A stretch of 64,000 bases of DNA from Pseudooceanicola sp. (GTDB taxonomy: Bacteria; Pseudomonadota; Alphaproteobacteria; Rhodobacterales; Rhodobacteraceae), in assembly GCF_029213205.1 (NCBI RefSeq), contig NZ_JARGNH010000003.1:145858-209857 (forward strand), given 5' to 3'. The position numbers and the translations under genes are program-made. This document shows, in pieces, positions 1 through 8,363 of the stretch. The notes beneath the pieces were generated by a model. It did not search any database and was not told the DNA's origin. It saw only the letters and a list, made by a program, of their open reading frames with translations. The stretch's first letter is position 1; each line of letters begins with the position of its first letter.

Positions 1-65
1 CGCCGGAATTCGGTGATGGACGGATTTGCGTCCATGCGTCATCATTGCTGCCGGGAGACCCAAAA

Positions 66-524
66 ATGATGCGCAAGTTTCTTGTCATCCTCGATGACAG
101 CCGCGAATGCCTGAACGCCATGCGCTTTGCAGCGATGCGCGCCGCCAAGACCGGTGGCGGTGTCGCCATCCTGTCGATCATCGCGCCCGAGGAGTTCAGC
201 CATTGGATCGGCGTCGGCGAGGTGATGCGCGAAGAGGCCCGTGAGCGGATCGAGGTGCATTTCGAGGTCTTTGCCAAATGGATGCGTGACCGGCAGGGGG
301 TCGACCCGACGCTGATCATCCGCGAGGGCGAGGCGGTGCCGGAAATTCTGGCGCAGATCCGCGAGGATCCGGATATCGGGGTGCTGGTGTTGGGGGCGGG
401 GAGCGACAAATCCGGTCCCGGCCCGCTGGTCAGCCAGCTGACCAAAAGTGCCGGCAGCTTGCCGATTCCGGTGACCATCGTGCCGGGCGATCTGTCGAAA
501 GAGCGGCTTGAGGCGATCACCTGA
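66..524 (+). CDS. Universal stress protein (UspA family)
   Basis: A 152-residue single-domain Usp protein. It opens with a beta strand of the FLVILDDS type followed by ECLNAMRFA, as in the nucleotide-binding Usp fold, and ends with VLGAGSDKSGPGPLVSQL, which resembles the loop that binds ATP in ATP-binding members. Usp proteins are cytoplasmic and tied to stress survival; the client here is unknown. I chose ATG 66 because a GGGAGA ribosome site lies 7 bases upstream. A TTG at 45 also opens the frame but has no ribosome site, and ATG 69 is an alternative. It lies just upstream of the Nfu operon on the same strand, which has its own promoter. Confidence 0.9.
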   Translation: MMRKFLVILDDSRECLNAMRFAAMRAAKTGGGVAILSIIAPEEFSHWIGVGEVMREEARERIEVHFEVFAKWMRDRQGVDPTLIIREGEAVPEILAQIREDPDIGVLVLGAGSDKSGPGPLVSQLTKSAGSLPIPVTIVPGDLSKERLEAIT

Positions 525-564
525 CCCCAATCCGGCCCGGCGGAGAATTCAAACCGCCCGATTG

Positions 565-593
565 TTGACTTCCCCGGCGCCGAGGCCCATATC
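565..593 (+). promoter_or_regulatory. Predicted sigma-70-type promoter of the nfu-tsaB-rimI operon
   Basis: TTGACT (565-570), a 17-base spacer, then CATATC (588-593). The expected start of transcription is near 600, giving a short leader with AAAGAGG before ATG 623. Confidence 0.5.
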
Positions 594-622
594 AAAGACC
601 TCAGGACAAAGAGGCATTGCCG

Positions 623-1186
623 ATGTTCATTCAGACCGAATCCACCCCCAATCCTGCGACGTTGAAATTCCTGCCCGGGCAATCCGTGCTGGACACCGGC
701 ACCGCGGATTTTCCGGTTGCCGAGGCCGCCAATGCTTCGCCGCTGGCACAGCGCATCTTTGCCGTCGAGGGCGTCACCGGCGTGTTCTTTGGCACCGATT
801 TTGTCACCGTCACCAAGGCGGATTCGGTGGAATGGGACCATATCAAGCCCGCGCTTCTGGGCGCGATCATGGAACATTTCCAATCCGGCGATCCGGTGAT
901 GGCGGTGGATGGCAAGGCGGCTTCCGGCCATGCCGATCACGATGGCGAAGATGGCGAGATTGTCAGCCAGATCAAAGAATTGCTTGACACGCGGGTGCGC
1001 CCGGCGGTGGCCCAAGATGGCGGCGACATCACCTTTCACGGCTTTGACCGCGGTGTTGTCTATCTGCATATGCAGGGCGCCTGCGCCGGTTGCCCGTCCT
1101 CGACCCTGACCCTGAAGATGGGCATCGAGAACCTGCTGCGCCACTACATTCCCGAAGTAACCGAGGTGCGACCGGTTGCCGTCTGA
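623..1186 (+). CDS. Nfu/NifU-type iron-sulfur cluster carrier protein
   Basis: A 187-residue protein with two domains. The N-terminal Nfu domain (residues 1 to about 90) opens with MFIQTESTPNP, its usual start. The C-terminal NifU-like domain (about 110 to 187) carries the CxxC pair in GACAGCPSS, which holds a transient [4Fe-4S] cluster for transfer to client enzymes in the cytoplasm. ATG 623 follows AAAGAGG by 8 bases; an in-frame TTG at 617 is less likely. It is the first gene of an operon with tsaB, whose start overlaps its end by 11 bases. This three-gene order is familiar from Rhodobacterales. Confidence 0.93.
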   Translation: MFIQTESTPNPATLKFLPGQSVLDTGTADFPVAEAANASPLAQRIFAVEGVTGVFFGTDFVTVTKADSVEWDHIKPALLGAIMEHFQSGDPVMAVDGKAASGHADHDGEDGEIVSQIKELLDTRVRPAVAQDGGDITFHGFDRGVVYLHMQGACAGCPSSTLTLKMGIENLLRHYIPEVTEVRPVAV

Positions 1187-1766
1187 TCATCTGACGCTGG
1201 GCTTTGACACATCGGCCGCGCATTGCGCGGCCGCTTTGCTGTCGGGCTCCGAGGTGATTGCCGCCCGCGCCGAGGCGATGGGGCGGGGTCAGGCCGAACG
1301 GCTGTTTCCGCTGATCGAGGAGCTGCTGACCGAATCCGGGATCCGCTGGCGCGATCTGAGCCGGATCGGGGTCGGCACCGGGCCGGGCAATTTCACCGGC
1401 ATCCGCATCGCGGTTGCGGCGGCACGCGGTCTGGCGCTGTCGCTGGATGTGCCCGTGATCGGGATCAGCAGCTTTGCCGCCACCCGTCTGACCCGCCCTG
1501 GCGCCGCAGTTGCGGTGTCGGCACCGCGCGGTCAGGTCTATCTGGAGCGCCCGGGTGATCCCCCGGTGCTGGTCGATGCCGCCGAAGCGCAGGGCGCCGC
1601 CATGCCGCCGGCGGCGGTGGACCTCGCCATCGCCATCGCCCGCGCGGCGAATGCGGTGGCGTATCAGGCCAGTGATCCGTTGCCGCCGCCTGCGCCGCTT
1701 TATCTGCGCGCTGCCGACGCCGCGCCGCCGCGCGATGCGCCGCCCGAGATCGTCGATGACGCCTGA
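1176..1766 (+). CDS. tsaB: tRNA threonylcarbamoyladenosine biosynthesis protein TsaB
   Basis: A 196-residue ASKHA-fold protein, the partner of TsaD and TsaE in making t6A37 on ANN-decoding tRNAs. Diagnostic stretches are LGFDTSAAHCAAALL at the N terminus and GVGTGPGNFTGIRIAVAAARG around residues 65 to 85, cut here as GVGTGPGNFTG and IRIAVAAARG. The start is a TTG at 1176 preceded by GAGGTG. It overlaps the nfu stop by 11 bases, which suggests coupled translation. The 3' end overlaps rimI. The C-terminal half is short and poorly conserved, as in alphaproteobacterial TsaB. Confidence 0.9.
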   Translation: MPSDHLTLGFDTSAAHCAAALLSGSEVIAARAEAMGRGQAERLFPLIEELLTESGIRWRDLSRIGVGTGPGNFTGIRIAVAAARGLALSLDVPVIGISSFAATRLTRPGAAVAVSAPRGQVYLERPGDPPVLVDAAEAQGAAMPPAAVDLAIAIARAANAVAYQASDPLPPPAPLYLRAADAAPPRDAPPEIVDDA

Positions 1767-2220
1767 GGCAATGACAGCCGCTGCGGTCAATCCCGTCGAT
1801 CTGGCGGCGCTGCATGCTCGCGCCTTCACCACGCCGCGGCCTTGGGGCGCAGAGGAATTCACAGCGCTTCTGGCCAGCCCCGGGGTGTTCTGCCTGACTG
1901 CCCCTGCCACCGCCACCGCTGGCCTCGGCGCTCTGCTGCTTGGCCGGGTGGTCGCGGATGAGGTGGAGTTGCTGACCCTGGCCACCGCCCCCGAAGCGCG
2001 GCGTTGTGGCCATGGCCGCGCCCTGCTGGCCGGGTTCGAGGCCGCAGCGGCAGGCCGTGGCGCCGGTTCCGCCTTTCTCGAGGTCGCCGCCGACAATGCC
2101 GCAGCACTTGCGCTCTATCAAAGCGCCGGTTGGATCGAGGCCGCACGGCGCCCGGGCTATTTCCGCGCGCCGGACGGGCACCGCAGCGATGCCGTGATTC
2201 TGCGCAAATCGCTGGTTTGA
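1756..2220 (+). CDS. rimI: Ribosomal-protein-alanine N-acetyltransferase RimI-like (GNAT)
   Basis: A GNAT-fold acetyltransferase of about 154 residues. The acetyl-CoA loop is visible as EARRCGHGRALLAGFE, followed by FLEVAADNAAALALYQSAGW, the usual RimI strand and helix. RimI acetylates the N terminus of ribosomal protein S18. Immediate linkage to tsaB is a common arrangement and supports RimI over a generic GNAT. ATG 1756 overlaps tsaB by 11 bases; ATG 1771 is an alternative start. The protein is Ala-rich and the N terminus is divergent, so substrate is inferred from context. Confidence 0.85.
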   Translation: MTPEAMTAAAVNPVDLAALHARAFTTPRPWGAEEFTALLASPGVFCLTAPATATAGLGALLLGRVVADEVELLTLATAPEARRCGHGRALLAGFEAAAAGRGAGSAFLEVAADNAAALALYQSAGWIEAARRPGYFRAPDGHRSDAVILRKSLV

Positions 2221-2297
2221 TGTTACGCTGAAACCGGTGGGACCGTCTCTGATTGCCGGATTTCACTATTGACGCGGTTTCGCGGCATGGTCCTAAC

Positions 2298-2326
2298 TTG
2301 ACCGCGTGATCAAAAATGATCTGCTA
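2298..2326 (+). promoter_or_regulatory. Possible promoter of the first BMP transporter, with an inverted repeat
   Basis: TTGACC (2298-2303) is followed after 17 bases by CTGCTA (2321-2326). A second TTGACG lies at 2269. Between them is an inverted repeat GATCA-N4-TGATC (2308-2321), a possible operator. The -10 match is weak. The rest of 2221-2378 shows no gene. Confidence 0.25.
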
Positions 2327-2378
2327 GCATAACGGGCGCCGGGCCTGGCCCTTTGCTGAACCAACCGGGAGAACACCA

Positions 2379-3368
2379 ATGACCGTGATGACAAGAATCC
2401 TCGGCGCCGCCGCCGCACTTGCGCTGAGTGCAGGCGCGAGCTTGGCTGAGCCCGCGCTGATCTTTGACCTTGGCGGAAAGTTCGACAAATCCTTCAACGA
2501 AGCCGCGTATAACGGTGCCAAGCGCTGGGCCGAAGAAACCGGCAGCACCTTCCGTGAGATCGAGCTGCAATCCGAAGCGCAGCGCGAACAGGCGCTGCGC
2601 CGCTTTGCCGAAGCCGGGGCCAACCCGGTGATCATGACCGGGTTCGCCTTTGGCAATGTGTTGTCCGAAGTCGCCCCCGATTACCCGGACACCAAATTCG
2701 CGATCATCGACATGGTGGTTGATCAGCCCAACGTCCGCTCGGTGGTGTTCAACGAACATGAGGGATCGTTTCTGGTCGGGATGATGGCGGCGATGGCGTC
2801 GAAATCCGGCACGGTCGGGTTCATCGGCGGCATGGATATCCCGCTGATCCGCAAATTCGCCTGTGGCTATGTCCAGGGCGTCAAGGCGGCGAACCCCGAC
2901 GCCAAGGTGATCCAGAACATGACCGGCACCACCCCGGCGGCCTGGAACGACCCGGTGAAGGGGTCTGAGCTGACCAAGGCGCAGATTTCCCAAGGCGCCG
3001 ATGTGGTCTATGCCGCCGCCGGTGGCACCGGGGTCGGCGTTCTGCAAACCGCAGCGGATGAGAACATCCTGTCGATCGGTGTCGACAGCAACCAGAACTA
3101 CATGCATCCGGGCAAGGTTCTGACCTCGATGCTGAAACGGGTCGACAACGCGGTTTATGACGCGATGACGGCCGGGCCGGACATGGAAACCGGGTTCAAC
3201 GTGATGGGCATCGCCAATGGCGGTATCAGCTTTGCAATGGATGAAAACAACGCATCGCTGGTGAGCGACAAGATGCTGGCGGTCACCTATAAGGCCGCGC
3301 TGGATATCGCGACCGGCGCGGTTTCTGTGCATGATTACATGTCCGACAACACCTGCCCGGTCGAGTGA
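2379..3368 (+). CDS. BMP-family ABC transporter substrate-binding protein (nucleoside uptake)
   Basis: A 329-residue periplasmic binding protein of the BMP/PnrA class, which binds purine nucleosides in characterised members. A Sec signal peptide covers residues 1 to about 22, cleaved after ASLA. The mature start ALIFDLGGKFDKSFNEAAY is the family signature, and GFIGGMDIPLIRKFACGY lies mid-protein. ATG 2379 follows a GGGAGA site. It is the first gene of a transporter set with the ATPase at 3499 and permeases at 5150 and 6377. A strong terminator right after it should let the binding protein be made in excess of the membrane parts. The guanine deaminase gene nearby supports a purine ligand; the exact ligand is not visible. 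Confidence 0.9.
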   Translation: MTVMTRILGAAAALALSAGASLAEPALIFDLGGKFDKSFNEAAYNGAKRWAEETGSTFREIELQSEAQREQALRRFAEAGANPVIMTGFAFGNVLSEVAPDYPDTKFAIIDMVVDQPNVRSVVFNEHEGSFLVGMMAAMASKSGTVGFIGGMDIPLIRKFACGYVQGVKAANPDAKVIQNMTGTTPAAWNDPVKGSELTKAQISQGADVVYAAAGGTGVGVLQTAADENILSIGVDSNQNYMHPGKVLTSMLKRVDNAVYDAMTAGPDMETGFNVMGIANGGISFAMDENNASLVSDKMLAVTYKAALDIATGAVSVHDYMSDNTCPVE

Positions 3369-3389
3369 TCTGAGCAGGGCAAGTTAAAG

Positions 3390-3421
3390 CGAAGCGGCGG
3401 GCAACCGCTGCTTCGTTTTTG
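3390..3421 (+). terminator. Rho-independent terminator between binding protein and ATPase
   Basis: An 11-bp stem (3390-3400 with 3405-3415, one G-U pair) closed by a GCAA tetraloop and followed by TTTTTG. It probably sets the expression ratio of binding protein to transporter. Confidence 0.8.
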
Positions 3422-3464
3422 TCGCGGCGGGGCGGCGCCCCTCCAAACCATTGACGCAAAAAGA

Positions 3465-3492
3465 TTGCGCGCCCGGCGCAGTCAGGCATGGT
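3465..3492 (+). promoter_or_regulatory. Possible internal promoter giving a near-leaderless ATPase mRNA
   Basis: TTGCGC (3465-3470), 16 bases, CATGGT (3487-3492), then ATG 3499 only 6 bases later. No Shine-Dalgarno sequence is seen before this ATG. The architecture matches that before the gene at 7446. Confidence 0.25.
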
Positions 3493-3498
3493 GAGCGC

Positions 3499-5067
3499 AT
3501 GACCGACACAGCCCCCGCCATCGAACTCAAAGGCATCTCCAAGGCCTTTGGCTCGGTCCAGGCCAACAAGGATATCTCGATCCGGGTGATGCCGGGCACG
3601 ATCCACGGCATCATTGGCGAAAACGGCGCCGGGAAATCGACGCTGATGTCGATCCTCTACGGGTTCTACAAAGCTGACCGGGGCGAGATTTTCATTTCTG
3701 GCAAGAAGACGGAAATCCCCGACAGCCAGGCCGCGATTGCCGCCGGAATCGGCATGGTGTTCCAGCACTTCAAACTGGTCGAAAACTTTAGCGTTCTGGA
3801 AAACGTCATCCTTGGGGTCGAAGAGGGCATGCTGTTGCGCCCCTCCCTGGCCAAGGCGCGCAAGTCACTGAAATCGCTGGCCGAGGAATATGAGCTGAAC
3901 GTCGATCCGGATGCGTTGATCAAGGATCTCAGCGTCGGGCACCAGCAGCGGGTCGAGATCCTCAAGGCACTCTATCGCCAGGCCGAAATCCTGATCCTGG
4001 ACGAGCCCACCGGGGTGCTGACCCCGGCCGAGGCCGACCACCTGTTTCGGATCCTCGACAATCTGCGCAAAGAGGGCAAAACCATTGTCCTGATCACCCA
4101 CAAGCTGCGCGAAGTCATGGAAATCACCGATACTGTCAGCGTGATGCGGCGCGGTGAGATGACCGCGACGGTGAAGACCGCCGACACCGATCCCGAACAT
4201 CTGGCCGAGATGATGGTGGGCCGCAAAGTGCTGTTGCGGGTCGATAAGAAGCCCGCGACGCCGGGTGATGTCGTGCTCTCGGTCAAGGAGCTGCGGGTGG
4301 TTGACGATAGCGGTGTCGAGCGGGTCAAGGGCATCTCGTTTGATATCCGCAAGGGGGAAATCCTTGGCCTCGCCGGGGTTGCGGGCAATGGCCAGTCCGA
4401 ATTGATGCATCTGCTGGGCGGGATCGCCGACGGCACTGGCACGATCACCGTCAATGGCGCGGCAATTGATCTGACCGGCAAGCAGTCCGATGGCCAGTCA
4501 CGCCGGGCGCGTGGCATTGCCCATGTGCCCGAGGACCGGCAGCGCGAAGGCCTGATCATGGATTTCGCCGCCTGGGAGAACCTGATTTTCGGCTATCACC
4601 GAGATCCGCGCTGGGGCGCCGGGCCGCTGATGAACAACGCGGCGATCATCACCGAGGCCGAGGCCAAGATGCAGCGCTTTGACGTGCGCCCGCCCAATCC
4701 CAAGCAGTCGGCCAAGAATTTTTCCGGCGGCAATCAGCAAAAGCTGGTTCTGGCCCGCGAGATCGAGCAGAGCCCGGCGCTGTTTCTGGTCGGCCAGCCG
4801 ACACGTGGGGTGGATATCGGCGCCATCGAATTCATCCATCAGGAAATCATCCGGCTGCGCGATCAGGGCGCGGCGGTGCTGTTGGTGTCGGTTGAGCTGG
4901 AGGAGATCCTGTCGATGTCAGACCGCATTGCGGTGATGTTCGACGGGCGGATCATGGGGTTTCGCGATCCTGTCGCGACCGATGAAGGCGAACTTGGCCT
5001 GCTGATGGCCGGGATCGACAGTCAGAGCGCAGATCAGTCCGCAGGACAGGCGGGGGCGACAGCATGA
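3499..5067 (+). CDS. BMP-type nucleoside ABC transporter, double ATP-binding protein
   Basis: A 522-residue ATPase made of two fused nucleotide-binding domains, like ribose and nucleoside importers. Domain 1 has Walker [10 protein letters not shown], signature LSVGHQQ and Walker B LILDEPT. Domain 2 has a degenerate Walker A (GVAGNGQSE), signature FSGGNQQK and a changed Walker B ending in VGQPTRG. The degenerate second site is usual for this family. I start it at ATG 3499 ([12 protein letters not shown]); the upstream in-frame extension to 3451 does not look like protein. It is separated from its binding-protein gene by a terminator. Its stop overlaps a 28-codon ORF leading to the permease. 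Confidence 0.92.
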   Translation: MTDTAPAIELKGISKAFGSVQANKDISIRVMPGTIHGIIGENGAGKSTLMSILYGFYKADRGEIFISGKKTEIPDSQAAIAAGIGMVFQHFKLVENFSVLENVILGVEEGMLLRPSLAKARKSLKSLAEEYELNVDPDALIKDLSVGHQQRVEILKALYRQAEILILDEPTGVLTPAEADHLFRILDNLRKEGKTIVLITHKLREVMEITDTVSVMRRGEMTATVKTADTDPEHLAEMMVGRKVLLRVDKKPATPGDVVLSVKELRVVDDSGVERVKGISFDIRKGEILGLAGVAGNGQSELMHLLGGIADGTGTITVNGAAIDLTGKQSDGQSRRARGIAHVPEDRQREGLIMDFAAWENLIFGYHRDPRWGAGPLMNNAAIITEAEAKMQRFDVRPPNPKQSAKNFSGGNQQKLVLAREIEQSPALFLVGQPTRGVDIGAIEFIHQEIIRLRDQGAAVLLVSVELEEILSMSDRIAVMFDGRIMGFRDPVATDEGELGLLMAGIDSQSADQSAGQAGATA

Positions 5068-5150
5068 TCCTTGTGGCCGCCATCCGCGCGACCAGGGCCC
5101 CCCGGGGGTCATGTGAGCCGTTGTCGCTCTCCTTGCGGGGGGCATTCTGA
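5064..5150 (+). CDS. Putative 28-residue ORF bridging ATPase and permease genes
   Basis: An ATG at 5064 overlaps the ATPase stop (ATGA). The frame runs 28 codons to a TGA at 5148-5150, whose last base is the A of the permease ATG (TGATG). The peptide starts [12 protein letters not shown] and matches no family I know. It could be a translational-coupling relay that carries ribosomes across the 82-base gap, or chance. The permease also has its own G-rich site at 5136-5142. Confidence 0.25.
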   Translation: MILVAAIRATRAPRGSCEPLSLSLRGAF

Positions 5151-6244
5151 TGGAGCGCATGCCAGTCTGGGCCGATGTGGTCCTGATTCCGCTGATCTCG
5201 CTGTTGCTGGCCGCGGGTCTGTCGGCGCTGGTCATCCTAGCGATTGGCGAAAGCCCGGTGGCGGCCTTCCAGCTGATGGTGGACGGGGCGCTGATGCGGT
5301 CGGCCGGCTGGGGCTATACGCTCTATTACGCCACCAATTTCATGTTCACCGGTCTGGCGGTTTCGGTCGCCTTTCACGCCCGGATGTTCAACATCGGCGG
5401 CGAAGGTCAGGCGATGCTCGGCGGGCTTGGCGTGGCGCTGGCCTGCCTCTATATTCCCTGGCCGCATTGGAGCCTGGCGATCCTCGGCTCGGCCTTTGGC
5501 GCGGCGCTGTTCGGGGCGGCCTGGGCGCTGATCCCGGCCTGGCTTCAGGCCAAGCGTGGCAGCCATATCGTGATCACCACGATCATGTTCAATTTCATCG
5601 CCGCCGCCCTGCTGAACTATGTTCTGGTCAATGTGCTGCGCCCGGTCGGGGCGATGGACCCGGCCACGGCGAAATTCCCCGAGCCGACGCATCTGCCGAC
5701 CTTCCGCGATATGTTTTCAACCGCCGAAACCATCCTGTTCCGGGGCGCGCCGGCGAATGTCAGTTTTTTCTTGGCGCTGGCCGCCTGTGTGCTGGTCTGG
5801 CTGCTGATCTGGCGCACCAAGCTGGGCTATGAAATCCGCGCCCAAGGGTTTTCCGAAAGCGGCGCCCGCTATGCCGGGATCTCGCCCAGCCGGATCATCG
5901 TCATCTCGATGCTGATTTCCGGCGGGCTGGCCGGGATGATGGCGGTCAACTCCACCCAGGGCGAGGCCGAGCGGCTGATCCTGAACATGACCGAAGGCGC
6001 CGGGTTCATCGGCATCGCGGTGGCGCTGATGGGGCGCAATCATCCGTTCGGGGTGTTCCTGGCGGCGCTGTTGTTCGGGTTTCTCTATCAGGGCGGCGCC
6101 GAGTTGGCGCTGTGGACCAATATTCCCCGCGAATTGATCGTGGTGATTCAGGCGCTGGTGATCCTGTTCACCGGGGCGCTCGACAATATGGTGCGGATGC
6201 CGCTGGAGCGGATATTCTTGGCGCTGCGCCGGAAGGAGGCCTGA
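5150..6244 (+). CDS. BMP-type nucleoside ABC transporter permease (YufP/NupP-like)
   Basis: A 364-residue inner-membrane permease of the BPD_transp_2 family. About eight to ten hydrophobic helices are visible. The family hallmark MFNIGGEGQAMLGG lies near residues 82-95, and the conserved late segment GAGFIGIAVALMGRNHPFG near 280. It forms the channel with the permease at 6377. ATG 5150 has a G-rich site 8 bases upstream. Only one base separates its stop from the LysE-like fragment that follows. Confidence 0.92.
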   Translation: MERMPVWADVVLIPLISLLLAAGLSALVILAIGESPVAAFQLMVDGALMRSAGWGYTLYYATNFMFTGLAVSVAFHARMFNIGGEGQAMLGGLGVALACLYIPWPHWSLAILGSAFGAALFGAAWALIPAWLQAKRGSHIVITTIMFNFIAAALLNYVLVNVLRPVGAMDPATAKFPEPTHLPTFRDMFSTAETILFRGAPANVSFFLALAACVLVWLLIWRTKLGYEIRAQGFSESGARYAGISPSRIIVISMLISGGLAGMMAVNSTQGEAERLILNMTEGAGFIGIAVALMGRNHPFGVFLAALLFGFLYQGGAELALWTNIPRELIVVIQALVILFTGALDNMVRMPLERIFLALRRKEA

Positions 6245-6245
6245 G

Positions 6246-6374
6246 ATGCTGGAGGTTCTGCCCGGGGTCCTTGCCGCCTCTTCCATCCTGTTGATCGCGG
6301 TGCTGTCGCCGGGCCCGGCGGTTGCGATGCTGCTGGCGGCCTTCGCCTTCAAACGTGCATCTGCGCGGGGCTGA
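6246..6374 (+). pseudogene. N-terminal fragment of a LysE/RhtB-type amino-acid exporter
   Basis: A 42-codon frame starting one base after the permease stop. It reads MLEVLPGVLAASSILLIAVL followed by SPGPAVAMLLA. A start like this and an SPGP motif at about residue 21 are typical of the first helix of LysE/RhtB exporters, which are normally about 200 residues. The sequence departs from the family after roughly residue 33 and stops at 6374, two bases before the next permease ATG. I read it as the remnant of a lost gene. It may still be translated and couple the two permease genes. Confidence 0.55.
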
Positions 6375-6376
6375 GC

Positions 6377-7345
6377 ATGGATTTCGCCACCCTCCTTCAG
6401 CTCCTCGACGCCACCATCCGCCTTGGCACGCCGCTGTTGCTGGCCTGTCTTGCCGGGCTGTTTTCCGAACGTGCCGGGATTTTCGATATCGGGCTGGAAG
6501 GCAAGATGCTGATCGCCGCGTTCTTTTCGGCGGCCATCGCCTATATGTCCGGGTCGGTCTGGCTGGGGCTGCTGGCCGGGATTCTCGCCTCGATGGCGCT
6601 GTCGGCCTTGCATGGCCTGGCCTCGATCACCTTTCGCGGCAATCAACTGATCTCGGGCGTCGCGATCAATTTTCTGGCCGCCGGGCTGACGGTGTTGGTG
6701 GCGCAGAGCTGGTTTTCCCAGGGCGGGCGCACCCCGTCGCTGATCGGTCAGGCCCGGTTCGAGCCGGTCACCCTGCCGCTGGCCGAGGCGCTGCGCGAAG
6801 TGCCGGTGCTGGGCCCGATCTATTACGATCTGATTTCTGGCCACACGATCCTGGTCTATTTCGCCTTTCTTTGCGTGCCTGCGACCTGGTGGATCCTCTA
6901 TCGCACCCGCTTTGGTCTGCGCCTGCGCGCGGTCGGTGAAAATCCCGCCGCGGTCGACACCGCCGGGGTGTCAGTGATCGCGCTGCGCTACAGCGCAGTG
7001 GCGATCTGCGGGCTGCTCTGCGGGGTTGCCGGGGCTTACCTTGCGACCGCGCTGCAGGCCGGGTTCGTCAAGGACATGTCGGCGGGGCGCGGCTATATCG
7101 CGCTGGCGGCGCTGATCTTTTCCAAGTGGCGGCCTTGGTATGCGCTGTTCTCCACCATGCTGTTCGGCTTTCTGCAAGCCTTGGCGCTGCGTCCCGACCT
7201 GATCGAAAAGGCGACTGGCGTGAAGGTGCAGGTGCAGCTTTTGGATGCGCTGCCCTATATCCTGACGGTGATCATCCTGGCCGGGTTTGTCGGCAAGGCA
7301 ATTCCGCCGCGCGCCGGTGGCGAGCCCTATGTGAAAGAGCGCTGA
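6377..7345 (+). CDS. BMP-type nucleoside ABC transporter permease (YufQ/NupQ-like)
   Basis: A 322-residue inner-membrane permease, the second half of the channel. The N-terminal family signature SERAGIFDIGLEGKMLIAAF is clear near residues 29-48, and SAGRGYIALAALIFSKW lies near residue 237. Around eight helices are visible. ATG 6377 follows a GGGG run by about 6 bases, just after the LysE-like remnant. It is the last gene of this transporter set. Specificity for purine nucleosides is inferred from the family and from the neighbouring guanine deaminase. Confidence 0.92.
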   Translation: MDFATLLQLLDATIRLGTPLLLACLAGLFSERAGIFDIGLEGKMLIAAFFSAAIAYMSGSVWLGLLAGILASMALSALHGLASITFRGNQLISGVAINFLAAGLTVLVAQSWFSQGGRTPSLIGQARFEPVTLPLAEALREVPVLGPIYYDLISGHTILVYFAFLCVPATWWILYRTRFGLRLRAVGENPAAVDTAGVSVIALRYSAVAICGLLCGVAGAYLATALQAGFVKDMSAGRGYIALAALIFSKWRPWYALFSTMLFGFLQALALRPDLIEKATGVKVQVQLLDALPYILTVIILAGFVGKAIPPRAGGEPYVKER

Positions 7346-7410
7346 GGCGGGCAGGGCGCACGACACGGGGTGAATCCGACCTCAGCGGCACGCATTTCCG
7401 ACTTGCCCCG

Positions 7411-7438
7411 TTGCGGCAACGCGGCATTCGGGCATAGT
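7411..7438 (+). promoter_or_regulatory. Possible promoter giving a leaderless TauE-like mRNA
   Basis: TTGCGG (7411-7416), 16 bases, CATAGT (7433-7438), then ATG 7446. Transcription would begin at or one base before the ATG. There is no well-placed Shine-Dalgarno sequence. Confidence 0.3.
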
Positions 7439-7445
7439 GAGGACC

Positions 7446-8363
7446 ATGCAAATCTACCTGCCCATCGCCGAGGTCTCAGTGAATTTCTTCACTCTGCTTG
7501 GCATTGGCGGGATCGTTGGCATCCTGTCGGGGATGTTCGGGGTCGGCGGCGGCTTTCTGATCACGCCGCTGTTGTTCTTTGCCGGGATTCCGCCTGCGGT
7601 GGCAGTGGCCACCAGTGCCAATCAGATCGTCGCCTCGTCGTTCTCCGGGTTGCTGGCGCATCTGCGGCGCAAGACCGTGGATATTCGTATGGGCGTGATC
7701 CTATTGGTCGGCGGGCTGATTGGATCAGGGCTTGGGGTGCTGGTGTTCAACTGGCTCAGGGCGCTGGGCCAGGTCGATCTGCTGGTGCGGCTTTGCTATG
7801 TGATCTTTCTGGGCATTGTTGGGGCGCTGATGCTGGCGGAAAGCCTGCGGGCGATCCGTCGGGCGCGCGGCGGACGGGTGCCGTCGAAACCGCGACGTCA
7901 GCGCAACTGGGTGCACACCTGGCCGCTGAAGATGCGGTTCCGCACCTCGCAACTTTATATTTCAGCGATCCCACCGCTGCTGGTCGGGCTGGCGGTCGGG
8001 GTGCTGGCGGCGATCATGGGGGTCGGCGGCGGCTTTATCATGGTGCCGGCGATGATCTACCTGCTGGGCATGCCGACCAAGGTGGTGGTCGGCACCTCGC
8101 TGTTCCAGATCATGTTCGTCACCGCCTTTACCACCTTGCTGCATGCCACCACCAACCACACCGTCGATCTGATGCTGGCGCTGGTGCTGATCATCGGCGG
8201 GGTGATCGGGGCGCAATTCGGCACCCAGATCGGGCTCAGGATGAAGGCCGAACAATTGCGGGTGCTGCTGGCCAGCCTGGTGCTGCTGGTCTGCGGCAAG
8301 CTGGCGTTCGACTTGTTGCTGCGCCCGGCCGAGCTGTTTGTGATCGGTGGGGTGGGCGGATGA
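7446..8363 (+). CDS. TauE/SafE family membrane exporter
   Basis: A 305-residue integral membrane protein with an internal duplication typical of the family. GMFGVGGGFLITPL in the first half is echoed by AIMGVGGGFIMVPA in the second. About eight helices are visible, with a basic cytoplasmic loop near residue 140. TauE/SafE proteins move sulfite, sulfoacetate or related organic anions; the substrate is not determined by sequence. I start at ATG 7446 (MQIYLPIAEVSV); a GTG at 7437 is an alternative. Its stop overlaps the next gene (ATGA), so the two are translated together. Confidence 0.88.
   Translation: MQIYLPIAEVSVNFFTLLGIGGIVGILSGMFGVGGGFLITPLLFFAGIPPAVAVATSANQIVASSFSGLLAHLRRKTVDIRMGVILLVGGLIGSGLGVLVFNWLRALGQVDLLVRLCYVIFLGIVGALMLAESLRAIRRARGGRVPSKPRRQRNWVHTWPLKMRFRTSQLYISAIPPLLVGLAVGVLAAIMGVGGGFIMVPAMIYLLGMPTKVVVGTSLFQIMFVTAFTTLLHATTNHTVDLMLALVLIIGGVIGAQFGTQIGLRMKAEQLRVLLASLVLLVCGKLAFDLLLRPAELFVIGGVGG

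Noticed and set aside
7370..8359. Long open frame in front of and continuous with the TIGR02186 gene
   Set aside because: It is an alternate frame of the TauE/SafE gene. The signal peptide at MSRTLPIWAV marks the true start.
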